This document shows, piece after piece, positions 8,929-19,895 of a DNA stretch of 64,000 bases. This stretch comes from Clostridia bacterium. GTDB taxonomy: Bacteria > Bacillota > Clostridia > Christensenellales > Aristaeellaceae. The notes beneath the pieces were generated by a model that worked only from the letters and a program-made list of their open reading frames with translations, was not told where the DNA came from and searched no databases. The DNA lies in assembly GCA_030530315.1 (NCBI GenBank), contig JAUMVG010000004.1:1-64000 (forward strand). The letters are read 5' to 3'. Every line of letters begins with the position of its first letter. Within the stretch, counting starts at the first letter, position 1. Position numbers and translations under genes: made by a program.

Positions 8929-9921
8929 GTGCGCAACCGCATACTCATCGGCGACTCCACGAATCCCTGGCACAACCTGGCCGTGGAGGAGCTGCTCTTC
9001 GACACCCTGGCGCCGGACGCGCGGGTGTTCTACCTGTGGCAGAATCGGAACACGGTGGTCATCGGCCGGCATCAGAACGCCTGGCGCGAGTGCCGGGTGA
9101 AGCTGCTGGAGGACGAGGGCGGCCGCCTGGCCCGGCGCAGCAGCGGCGGCGGCGCGGTGTATCACGACACCGGCAACCTGAACTTCACCTTCGTGCTGCC
9201 CCGTGGGGAGTACGACCTGCGCCGCCAGCTGGGCGTGATCCGCAGCGCGGTGGCGTCCTTCGGCATCCCCGCGGAGTTCACCGGCCGGAACGACCTGGTG
9301 ATCGCGGACAGCGGCGCGAAGTTCTCCGGCAACGCCTTCCGCTTCACCGACCGGACCGCCCTCCACCACGGCACCCTGATGGTGGACGTGGCCCTGGACA
9401 GGCTGGGCCGGTACCTGGCCCCGGACCCGGGCAAGCTGCGGGCCAAGGGCATCGAGAGCGTGCGTTCCCGGGTGTGCAACCTGGCGGCGCTGAACCCCCA
9501 GGTCACCATCGAAGCCCTCCGGGACGCGCTGATTCAAGCCTTTGCCCGGGAATACGGCCCTGCGGAGCCCCTCGCCATGGACGCACTGGACGGCGAAAGG
9601 CTGGCGGCGCTGGAGGAGAAGTATGCCTCCTGGGAATTCCGGCTGGGCCGCGCGCTGCCCTTCGACGCCACGCTGGAGCGCCGCTTCCCCTGGGGCGGCG
9701 TGACGCTGGAGCTGAACCTGAAGGAGGGCGCAGTCGCCGGCGCGAAGGTCTTCTCCGACGCCATGGACGAGGCCATGATCGGTGCCATCGCCCCGGCCCT
9801 CGCCGGCGTACGCTACGAAAACGCCGCCCTGGCCGAAGCCCTGCGCAAACTGAACCATCCCCAGGCCGACGAGCTGTCGGACTGGCTGCTAACGACGGAT
9901 TTAGGAGGTCATCAACCGTGA
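8929..9921 (+). CDS. lplA: Lipoate--protein ligase A
   Basis: Attaches lipoate (via lipoyl-AMP) to lysines of E2 or GcvH proteins; a scavenging enzyme. The 330-residue protein has the family motifs: RRSSGGGAVYHDTGNLNFTF (the lipoate/ATP-binding loop) and SGAKFSGNAFRF with the catalytic lysine, then a C-terminal accessory domain (WEFRLGRALPF...). Translation starts at GTG 8929, with GGAAGGTG upstream. The stop overlaps the next start by 4 bp (GTGA), so the downstream gene is translationally coupled. No lipoylated enzyme gene is nearby. Confidence 0.92.
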   Translation: MRNRILIGDSTNPWHNLAVEELLFDTLAPDARVFYLWQNRNTVVIGRHQNAWRECRVKLLEDEGGRLARRSSGGGAVYHDTGNLNFTFVLPRGEYDLRRQLGVIRSAVASFGIPAEFTGRNDLVIADSGAKFSGNAFRFTDRTALHHGTLMVDVALDRLGRYLAPDPGKLRAKGIESVRSRVCNLAALNPQVTIEALRDALIQAFAREYGPAEPLAMDALDGERLAALEEKYASWEFRLGRALPFDATLERRFPWGGVTLELNLKEGAVAGAKVFSDAMDEAMIGAIAPALAGVRYENAALAEALRKLNHPQADELSDWLLTTDLGGHQP

Positions 9922-10940
9922 AAGCACTGTTCATCGGCGGTACCGGCACCATCAGCGCCGCCATCGTCCGGCGGCTGGTGGAGGAACTGAACTGGGAGGT
10001 CTGGCTGCTGAACCGCGGCAACCGCCCGCAGGCCGTGCCCGAGGGCGCCCACACCATCATCGCCGACATCAACGACGAGGCCGCCGTCGCCGCGAAGCTG
10101 GAGGGCCTGTTCTTCGACTGCGTGTGCGAGTTCATCGGCTTCGTGCCCAGACAGGTGGAGCGGGACTACCGGCTGTTCAAGGGCAGGACCCGCCAATACC
10201 TCTACACCAGCTCCGCTTCCGCCTATCACAAGCCTGCGGCCAGCCCCTGGATCACCGAGGGCACGACCCTGGCGAACCCCTACTGGCAGTACTCCCGGGA
10301 CAAGATCGCCTGCGAGGAATTCCTGATGCGCAAGTACCGGGAGGAGGGCTTCCCCGTCACCATCGTGCGGCCCAGCCACACCTACGACGAGCGCAGCGTG
10401 CCCCTGGGCGTGCACGGCAAAAACGGCTCCTGGCAGGTGATAGAGCGCATGCGCCAGGGCAAGCCGGTCATCATACAGGGCGACGGCACCAGCCTGTGGA
10501 CCATGACCTTCAACCGGGACTTCGCCATCGGCTACACTGGCCTGATGGGCAACCGCCACGCCATCGGCGAGGCCTTCCAGATCACCGGCGACGAGACCCT
10601 GACCTGGAACCAGATCTACGCCACCATCGCCGACGCCCTGGGCGTGGAGCTGAAGGCCTGCCACGTGGCCAGCGACTACCTGGCCGCCGTGGGCGACAGG
10701 TACGGCTACGACTTCACCGGCAGCCTGACCGGCGACAAGGCCGTCTCGGTGATCTTCGACAACGCCAAGCTCAAGCGCGCCGTGCCCGACATGCGCACCA
10801 CCGTGCGCTTCGACCAGGGCGTGCGCATCGCCCTGGACTACGTGCTGTCCCACCCGGAGTGCCAGAGGCCCGATCCGGAGTTCGACAGCTGGTGCGACCG
10901 GGTCATCGCGGCGCTGGAAGCCTCGAAGGCGAGCGTATGA
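9918..10940 (+). CDS. NAD-dependent epimerase/dehydratase (extended/atypical SDR)
   Basis: Rossmann-fold oxidoreductase of 340 residues. The N-terminus FIGGTGTISAAIVRRL carries the GxxGxxG nucleotide-binding loop, YLYTSSASAYHKP is the active-site strand with Ser, and YWQYSRDKIACEEFL supplies a YxxxK-like catalytic pair. The C-terminal half resembles proteins labelled NAD-dependent epimerase or RNA-binding/chloroplast stem-loop-binding relatives. The substrate is unknown. GTG start 9918 overlaps the lplA stop and has a strong AGGAGGT; its own stop overlaps the rsmG start (ATGA), making a three-gene operon. Confidence 0.85.
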   Translation: MKALFIGGTGTISAAIVRRLVEELNWEVWLLNRGNRPQAVPEGAHTIIADINDEAAVAAKLEGLFFDCVCEFIGFVPRQVERDYRLFKGRTRQYLYTSSASAYHKPAASPWITEGTTLANPYWQYSRDKIACEEFLMRKYREEGFPVTIVRPSHTYDERSVPLGVHGKNGSWQVIERMRQGKPVIIQGDGTSLWTMTFNRDFAIGYTGLMGNRHAIGEAFQITGDETLTWNQIYATIADALGVELKACHVASDYLAAVGDRYGYDFTGSLTGDKAVSVIFDNAKLKRAVPDMRTTVRFDQGVRIALDYVLSHPECQRPDPEFDSWCDRVIAALEASKASV

Positions 10941-11650
10941 GGACGCTGGTGCTGGAGGGCGCCCGGGCCATGGGCATCCCCATGACCCAGGCCCAGGCCG
11001 AACAATTCGAGCGCTACCACGCGCTGCTGCTCGAGGCCAACGCCCGCATGAACCTGACCCGCGTGCCCGACGACCCCCGCGAGGCCGTGGACCGGAATTA
11101 CCTGGACTGCATCGCCCCGCTGGCGGACGGCTTCCCGGAGGTCGAACGCGCCGTGGACGTGGGTTCCGGCGCGGGCTTCCCGGGCATTCCCCTGTCCATC
11201 ATGCTGCCGGACACCCATTTCACGCTGATCGACTCCCTGGGCAAGCGGGTGGAGTTCCTCCAATCGGTCGTCGACGCCCTGGGCCTGAACGCTCGGGCGC
11301 TGCACCTGCGGGCGGAGGACGCGGCCCGCAGGCCGGAGCTGCGTGAGCGGTTCGACCTGGCCACGGCCCGGGCCGTCGCGCCGATGAACGTGCTCTGCGA
11401 ATACCTGCTGCCCTTTGTGCGGGTGGGCGGCCGCGCCCTGGCGCTGAAGGGCCCCGGCGCGGACGAGGAGCTGGCGTGCGCCAAAGGCGCTTTGGCGCTG
11501 CTGGGCGGCGCGGTGGAGCGCGTTTCGACGCTGCGCATCCCCGGCCGGGACTGGGACCATCGGGCCGTGTGGCTGAGCAAGGCCGCGCCGACGCCCGACG
11601 CCTATCCCCGTCGGGCCGGCGTTCCCGAAAAGAAGCCGCTGGTGAAGTGA
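10937..11650 (+). CDS. rsmG: 16S rRNA (guanine527-N7)-methyltransferase RsmG
   Basis: SAM-dependent enzyme (formerly GidB) that methylates G527 of 16S rRNA; loss often gives low-level streptomycin resistance. The 237-residue product shows FERYHALLLEANARMNLTRV at the N-terminus, the SAM loop DVGSGAGFPGIPLSIMLP and RFDLATARAVAPM, all diagnostic for RsmG. ATG 10937 overlaps the preceding SDR stop by 4 bp. In many genomes rsmG sits near mnmG or parA; here it is last in an lplA operon. Confidence 0.94.
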   Translation: MRTLVLEGARAMGIPMTQAQAEQFERYHALLLEANARMNLTRVPDDPREAVDRNYLDCIAPLADGFPEVERAVDVGSGAGFPGIPLSIMLPDTHFTLIDSLGKRVEFLQSVVDALGLNARALHLRAEDAARRPELRERFDLATARAVAPMNVLCEYLLPFVRVGGRALALKGPGADEELACAKGALALLGGAVERVSTLRIPGRDWDHRAVWLSKAAPTPDAYPRRAGVPEKKPLVK

Positions 11651-11663
11651 TGGCGGCGCCTGA

Positions 11664-11828
11664 GAGATAAGAGTTTAGAGTTAAGAGTTTAGATACAGAA
11701 TGCCGAAGGACGAAGTAATGCTGCCTGCCAGGCAAATCAGGCATCTTCGCGGGAACAAGAGCATTGTTTCGTGCTTGATTCGTGCGTGGCTGACTCTACC
11801 TCATCTCTGAACTCTTAACTCTATACTC
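11664..11828. repeat. Element bounded by inverted heptamer tandem repeats
   Basis: After rsmG there are four 7-bp units (GAGATAA, GAGTTTA, GAGTTAA, GAGTTTA at 11664-11691), and at 11808-11828 three units in the opposite orientation (TGAACTC, TTAACTC, TATACTC). They bound a ~115-bp core without an open frame. Looks like a small non-autonomous or slippage-derived repeat; no transposase seen. Confidence 0.6.
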
Positions 11829-11830
11829 TC

Positions 11831-11869
11831 GGACAAATTGAAATTTGCTTTGCAAACTTCAATTTGTCC
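11831..11869 (+). terminator. Probable terminator of the lplA-rsmG operon
   Basis: 18-nt arms (GGACAAATTGAA... with ...TTCAATTTGTCC) with a single mismatch and a TTT loop, followed by TTTGCTGG. It lies 180 bp after rsmG and before the small lipoprotein. Confidence 0.55.
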
Positions 11870-11946
11870 TTTGCTGGTATTTTTCGCGGTCTTCCTGAAT
11901 ATCATAATCTCCGTAAAACATCATTTGATTTCAGGAGGATGACCCC

Positions 11947-12231
11947 ATGAAAAAGGTATTCGCGCTGCTGATGACCCTCTCCCTGCTGGCCATGGCCCTG
12001 GCCGCCTGCGAAGGCATGACCACGACCACCACGACGACCGCCACCGAGGCGCCCGCCCAGAACACGGCGGCTCCCGACGACGGCGGCAGCACCGCGGGCG
12101 ACGCCCTGAACGACGCGGCGAACGGCGTGGGCAACGCGGTGGAGAACGCTGCCGACGGCGTGGAAAACGCCGTGGACGACGCGATCGACACCCCCGCCGA
12201 GAACGCCGCCGACGCACGGCAGGCAGGCTGA
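11947..12231 (+). CDS. Small low-complexity lipoprotein
   Basis: 94-residue product with a lipoprotein signal peptide (MKKVFALLMTLSLLAMALAAC; lipobox LAAC, Cys21), a threonine run (MTTTTTTTATE), and then an alanine/asparagine/aspartate-rich part with a loose 11-12-residue repeat (NDAANGVGNAVE, NAADGVENAVDD). The repeat would form an acidic amphipathic helix. A strong AGGAGGA ribosome site precedes the ATG. I do not recognise a family; it is expected to be anchored on the outer face of the cytoplasmic membrane. A long bidirectional terminator follows. Confidence 0.75.
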   Translation: MKKVFALLMTLSLLAMALAACEGMTTTTTTTATEAPAQNTAAPDDGGSTAGDALNDAANGVGNAVENAADGVENAVDDAIDTPAENAADARQAG

Positions 12232-12266
12232 TCCGTTCGAAGACAGCATCGGCATGCCGCAGGCAT

Positions 12267-12325
12267 GACAAAACAAATCGGGCCCGGAATTCCCGCGTGG
12301 AATTCCGGGCCCGATTTGTTTTGTC
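12267..12325. terminator. 27-bp perfect bidirectional terminator
   Basis: GACAAAACAAATCGGGCCCG... at 12267-12293 pairs perfectly with 12299-12325 around a CGCGT loop. The stem base is A-rich on one side and T-rich on the other, as expected for a terminator shared by the convergent lipoprotein and SH3 genes. Confidence 0.85.
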
Positions 12326-12328
12326 GAA

Positions 12329-12835
12329 TTACTTCCTCTTCAGGTACTTCAGCGGCACCCATCCGCCGTAGCCATTGTAGTAGATGTAGCCCCAGTCGCC
12401 GTTGAGGGTGCTCAGGAAGACGGTCTTGCCCTTCTTCAGCTTGCCCAGTCGCTTGCCGGAGGACCTAGGCTTGGACCGCACGGTGACGTTCTTCCTGACG
12501 GTGTAGTTGCCGGTCTTGGGCGTGCTGGTCTTGGTGAGGAACTGCTTGTCCACATAGCCCACGTTGCCGTTGGTGAACTGCACGTACCACCAGCCTTCCG
12601 TCATGGACAGGAAGTAGACCTTCGTCCCCTTCTTCGCCTTGCCGATGATCTCGTTTTCCATGCCGGGACCGCTGCGCACGTTCAGACGGCTGGCGGTGAC
12701 GATATAGGCATCGCCCACTTCGGCCAGCGTGCTGGAGCGCCCCACCGCCAGCGCCGGAGCGGCGGTCATGGCCAGCATCAGGCAGACCAGAGCCAACGAC
12801 AGCAGCCTCTTGCTCCACTTGGTCATTTTGCTCAT
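12329..12835 (-). CDS. Secreted two-repeat SH3-domain protein
   Basis: 168-residue exported protein: a signal peptide (LLSLALVCLMLAMTAAPALA), then two SH3 modules, ASRLNVRSGPGMENEIIGKA...GYVDKQFL and NVTVRSKPRSSGKRLGKL...GGWVPLKYL. No catalytic domain. The ATG at 12835 (MSKMTKW) is preferred because GAAGGGA lies 9 bp upstream; an ATG at 12844 directly abuts that site. A good promoter is present (12872-12900). Wall association is inferred from the SH3 repeats. Confidence 0.82.
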   Translation of the reverse strand: MSKMTKWSKRLLSLALVCLMLAMTAAPALAVGRSSTLAEVGDAYIVTASRLNVRSGPGMENEIIGKAKKGTKVYFLSMTEGWWYVQFTNGNVGYVDKQFLTKTSTPKTGNYTVRKNVTVRSKPRSSGKRLGKLKKGKTVFLSTLNGDWGYIYYNGYGGWVPLKYLKRK

Positions 12836-12871
12836 AGCTTCCATTCCCTTCAAAGATATCTTATTGTCCTT

Positions 12872-12900
12872 ATTATACACTATAGTTAACCAAGATGCAA
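12872..12900 (-). promoter_or_regulatory. Promoter of the SH3 gene
   Basis: On the minus strand TTGCAT (12900-12895), a 17-bp spacer and TATAAT (12877-12872), about 35 bp upstream of the chosen start. Confidence 0.75.
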
Positions 12901-13092
12901 TATATAATCCGAATTTATGTCGCATTTTTGTCGATAAAAAATCAATTTATGTCGATTTCGGCCTCGGATGCCGTCGATTCCAAAATTTGCACAGGCATAA
13001 CACAGCCATCCACATTTGCCGTCATACTAAGACCTGATTAAAATGAGACTGAATCAGCGAGGGTTTTTATTGCGTTGGCAAGGCGAAGTCCC

Positions 13093-13237
13093 GCAGGCTT
13101 GCTGGCGCATAGCAGTCGCGCCACTGCCAGAGGCAGGCGCGACCAGCCCGCGTCGGAATCCGAAGGATTCACGCGGCGCTGCCGCCGCTTCCGCAGAGCG
13201 GAACAGCGGCGGTGCGTAAAAGTCAAGGGGCTTCAAC
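13093..13237. repeat. Dispersed multi-hairpin repeat, copy 1
   Basis: About 145 bp that recur at 58924-59069 with high identity, from GCAGGCTT through GTCGCGCCACTGCC, GGAATCC-AAGGATTC and GCCGCCGCTTCCGC to GTGCGTAAAAGTCAAGG. It contains at least three nested hairpins (GTCGCGCC/GGCGCGAC, GAATCC/GGATTC, CCGCCGC/GCGGCGG). Both copies lie in divergent intergenic regions. It creates spurious open frames (DFYAPPL... type), which I do not annotate. Confidence 0.85.
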
Positions 13238-13270
13238 ACCGCCAACGCGGAAAAGAACCGCTGAAATGTC

Positions 13271-13299
13271 TTGTTTTAGTCAGGGATTGGTATTATAAT
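13271..13299 (+). promoter_or_regulatory. Promoter of the MATE transporter
   Basis: TTGTTT (13271-13276), 17-bp spacer, TATAAT (13294-13299). Its expected transcript start lies after the ATG at 13298, which rules out that ATG and supports the TTG start at 13364. Confidence 0.7.
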
Positions 13300-13363
13300 G
13301 GCCTTGCCGCGCATCCGTCCGGCGGCGCTCCCTCGCTTCGAACTGTCATGGAGGGCGATACCC

Positions 13364-14749
13364 TTGCGCAAAGACCAGACGCGATCCAACGACCTGTACG
13401 CACAGATTGCCCGGCTGACGGTACCCATCGTGCTGCAAAACCTGCTCAGCGCGGCGGTGAATTCCGCCGACGTGGTCATGCTGAACTTCGTGGGACAGGC
13501 CCACATCTCCGCCGTGTCGCTGGCGGCCCAGTACGCCAGCGTACTGTTCATGGTGCTCTACGGGCTGGGAACCGGCGTGACGATGCTCAGCGCCCAGTAC
13601 TTCGGCAAGGGCGAGCTGCGGGCCGTGGAGGTGGTGGAGGGCATCGCCCTGCGCTTTTCGGTGCTGGCCTCCTCGCTGTTCGCGCTGGCTGCGCTGGTCG
13701 CGCCCCGACTGATGATGCGGGCCTTCACGCCGGACCCGGAGCTGATCGATATCGGCGCGTCCTACCTGCGAAACATCTCCGTGGCCTACCTCTGCTGGGG
13801 GTTCATCGAGGTCTACCTGGCCACGCTGCGCAGCATCGGCCGGGTGGCCGTCAGCACTGCGCTGAACACCGTGGCCTTCCTGCTGAACATACTGCTGAAC
13901 GCCGTGTTCATATTCGGTCTGTTCGGCGCGCCGAAGCTAGGCGCGGCGGGCGTCGCCCTGGCCACCAGCATCTCCCGCCTGGTGGAGCTGGCCCTGGCGC
14001 TGGCGGTCTCCGCCCGCAGCAAGGACGTCAAGCTGAAGCCCTCGCTGATGTTCACCCGAAGCCCCCTGCTGTTCCGCGACTTCCTGCACATGGCCCTGCC
14101 CGCCATGGCCAACGACATCAGTTGGGGCCTGGCCTTCTCCATGTACTCGGTGATCATCGGCCAGTTCCTGGGCACCGACATGGTGGCCGCCAACTCCTTC
14201 GCCTCGCTGATGCGCAATTTCGGCACGATACTGTGCTTCGGCGTCGCCAGCGCAGGCGGCATACTGCTGGGGCAGATCATCGGCAACGGCCAGCTGGAGC
14301 AGGCCCGGGATGCCGCCCGAAAGGTAATGAAGCTGACGGTGCTGTTCGGGGCCATCGGCGGCGGGATCATACTGGCCGCCATGCCCCTGGTGCTGCGCTT
14401 CGCGGACCTGAGCGAGGCCGGCAAGGGCTACCTGCGCACGATGCTGCTGATCAACTCCTACTACGTGATGGGCGCGGCGGTGAACACCACGCTGATCGCA
14501 GGCGTGTTTCGCGCCGGCGGCGACAGCCGCTTCGGCTTCATCTGCGACACCATCGACATGTGGTGCTACGCCGTGCCGCTGGGCTTCTTCGCCGCGGCGG
14601 TGCTGAAGCTGCCGCCAATGTGGGTCTACTTCCTGCTGTGCACCGACGAGTTCGTGAAGTGGCCCTGGGTGATCAGCCACTACCGGAGCGGCAAGTGGCT
14701 GAGAAACATCACCCGGGACGGTCTGTTCGAGGAGAAGGCGGGCGGCTGA
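13364..14749 (+). CDS. MATE-family efflux transporter
   Basis: Na+- or H+-driven exporter of cationic compounds in the cytoplasmic membrane; 461 residues, about 12 predicted helices, typical for the family. Diagnostic stretches: TVPIVLQNLLSAAVNSADVVMLNFVGQ at the N-terminus, YGLGTGVTMLSAQYFGKG, and the repeated half FLHMALPAMANDISWGLAFSMYSVIIGQFLGTD. The start is TTG 13364 (MRKDQTRSN), with GGAGGG 8 bp upstream and downstream of the promoter. Substrate cannot be inferred. Confidence 0.88.
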   Translation: MRKDQTRSNDLYAQIARLTVPIVLQNLLSAAVNSADVVMLNFVGQAHISAVSLAAQYASVLFMVLYGLGTGVTMLSAQYFGKGELRAVEVVEGIALRFSVLASSLFALAALVAPRLMMRAFTPDPELIDIGASYLRNISVAYLCWGFIEVYLATLRSIGRVAVSTALNTVAFLLNILLNAVFIFGLFGAPKLGAAGVALATSISRLVELALALAVSARSKDVKLKPSLMFTRSPLLFRDFLHMALPAMANDISWGLAFSMYSVIIGQFLGTDMVAANSFASLMRNFGTILCFGVASAGGILLGQIIGNGQLEQARDAARKVMKLTVLFGAIGGGIILAAMPLVLRFADLSEAGKGYLRTMLLINSYYVMGAAVNTTLIAGVFRAGGDSRFGFICDTIDMWCYAVPLGFFAAAVLKLPPMWVYFLLCTDEFVKWPWVISHYRSGKWLRNITRDGLFEEKAGG

Positions 14750-14897
14750 CGCCGATCGCCTAAAGAATAAGAAGATCCTGTGCTTCGCAATGCTTACGCG
14801 AACGCTGCGCGCAGGACGACGCGCACAGGCGTCGGCACACTCGGTCTGACACGAAAACGGACGCCAATTATGGCGTCCCTACGGTATGGGCTTTATA

Positions 14898-14967
14898 AAG
14901 GTCCTTCGCATCGCCAAGGATGACAGGGAGGCAATCCTGAGTCGTCCTGAGCGGAGTGAAGGATCTT
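14898..14967. repeat. Dispersed GATCCTTCGC palindrome, copy 2 (degenerate)
   Basis: Arms 14898-14924 (AAGGTCCTTCGCATCG...) and 14941-14967 (...GAGTGAAGGATCTT) match the palindromes at 3823 and 54017 but have diverged. It again lies between convergent genes (MATE and PP2C). A short palindrome GGACGCCAATTATGGCGTCC lies just upstream near 14857. Confidence 0.7.
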
Positions 14968-14986
14968 GTTTGTGTATCGATTTATT

Positions 14987-15772
14987 TCAAGCGCCTCGCT
15001 TCCCAAGCAGCCATCTGATCAGCTTCGCGGGCCTCTTTTCCACCCTGCAGGCGATGATCGTCACATTGTCCCGGCCGCCGCTCTCTAACGCCCGCCGCAG
15101 CAGCACCGGCGTCAGCGCCTCAAAGGTATTCCGTTCGATCTCGCGCCGTATGACCTCCAGCGACACCATGTCCGTCAGGCCGTCCGAGCAGATCAGAAAC
15201 AGGTCCCCCTCCCGGACACCGCCGCTGGCGGTGTAGGGCTCGAGCCGCAGCTCATCCCGGGGTATCCCCAGGTTTTGCAGCAGCGGGGGCTTCCTGCCGC
15301 GGGCCGCCGCCGCCACGTGGTCCCGGGAAATCTGCTCAAGCGCGCCGGAGGCATAGCGGAAGATCTTGCTGTCGCCGAGGTTGCACAGCACGAACCCAAA
15401 CGGCCCAAAGGCCAGCATGGCCGCCGTGGTGCCCATCGAGGTGAGTCTGTTCCGCATGGTGTATTCGCAGATCTCCTCGTTGGCCTCCACACAGTACCTC
15501 ACGAGCTCCGCCTCCGGATCGTCTCCCAGGCACAGCGCCTTCGCCCGCCGGGCCGCGATCAGCGAGGCCACTTCACCGCGCTCCTCGCCGCCCATGCCGT
15601 CGAACACGCCCAGCAGCGTGACCTCGCCGGAGAAGGCGCTTCCGCTGATGGGAAACACCGGTTCAGCCAGCCCGTCGCCAAGGTAACGCCCGCCACAGAT
15701 GAAGTTGTCCTGATTCATGACGCGGCGCTTTCCGATGTCGCAGACGCATGAATAGCGGATGCTGTAATCCAT
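14987..15772 (-). CDS. PP2C-family serine/threonine protein phosphatase
   Basis: Metal-dependent phosphatase of 261 residues, acting on Ser/Thr phosphoproteins, usually opposing a PASTA kinase. Motifs in order: SCVCDIGKRRVMNQDNF (PP2C motif 1), LLGVFDGMGGEERG (metal-binding Asp-Gly), FVLCNLGDSKIFRY, LICSDGLTDM and GGRDNVTIIA (metal-binding Asp-Asn). The ATG at 15772 with GGAGGG upstream is chosen; the frame is open to 15901 but the extension is arginine-rich and unlike the family. No kinase gene is adjacent, so this may be a PrpC-like enzyme without its usual stk partner. Confidence 0.88.
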   Translation of the reverse strand: MDYSIRYSCVCDIGKRRVMNQDNFICGGRYLGDGLAEPVFPISGSAFSGEVTLLGVFDGMGGEERGEVASLIAARRAKALCLGDDPEAELVRYCVEANEEICEYTMRNRLTSMGTTAAMLAFGPFGFVLCNLGDSKIFRYASGALEQISRDHVAAAARGRKPPLLQNLGIPRDELRLEPYTASGGVREGDLFLICSDGLTDMVSLEVIRREIERNTFEALTPVLLRRALESGGRDNVTIIACRVEKRPAKLIRWLLGKRGA

Positions 15773-16127
15773 GAAACCCTCCCGCCCCGGATTCGGCCCG
15801 CCGCCGGCTTGCCGTGACCCATCCCGTTCAGGGCCGTCATACCCCCGTATTCTTCGACGCCTGTCCGTCATATCCTTCCCCCGTCTTGTGATGCACGCCA
15901 TATTTTTCTTTCGCCCGATGAATCCCCGTCGGACTCTTCATCATATCTATTTTACCCCTCAAGCCGGGCTATGCCGTAAAACGGATGTTGTGGACGGGGC
16001 AGACGCGAAAGCCCTGTTTACAATTCCGGCAGAGGGAGGGTTTCCGGGGACGCATCACCCCGACCCTTGGATCAATGGGGTCGGGGTGATGGTTTTCATA
16101 CAGGATCATATCAGAAATGAAAGCAAG
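15773..16127. other. Gene-free intergenic stretch with one strong hairpin
   Basis: I see no coding sequence. The notable structure is a 13-bp hairpin ATCACCCCGACCC/GGGTCGGGGTGAT (16054-16066 with 16078-16090), followed on the plus strand by GGTTTTC. It may be a secondary terminator behind PFOR. Confidence 0.5.
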
Positions 16128-16162
16128 GAGCCCGTCTCCCATGATCTACGGGAGACGGGCTC
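16128..16162 (-). terminator. Terminator behind PFOR
   Basis: 13-bp stem GAGCCCGTCTCCC/GGGAGACGGGCTC (16128-16140, 16150-16162), read on the minus strand 50 bp after the PFOR stop. Its 9-nt loop, GTAGATCAT on the minus strand, is identical to the loop of the hairpin at 41008-41044. Confidence 0.7.
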
Positions 16163-16212
16163 TGTCTACCTAAACGCGGCAGCTAATGGGTCCGGGCACT
16201 GCCCGGGCGGAA

Positions 16213-19734
<3,522 letters not shown>

Positions 19735-19774
19735 TTAGATTTCTGTTGAGTACAGGACTAATCCATCATCCTAT

Positions 19775-19803
19775 ATTATACGAAAACACCCGTACAAAGT
19801 CAA
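19775..19803 (-). promoter_or_regulatory. PFOR promoter
   Basis: Minus-strand TTGACT (19803-19798), 17-bp spacer, TATAAT (19780-19775); near consensus, fitting a highly expressed catabolic gene. Confidence 0.85.
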
Positions 19804-19895
19804 GCAATACAAGGCGCTTCGACTGAATTTGTTGGTCTCAACAGAAAGGCGGCAGTCCCGATTCTCTGCTTCTCCCCCTTCCCCCTGTGCCGTAC

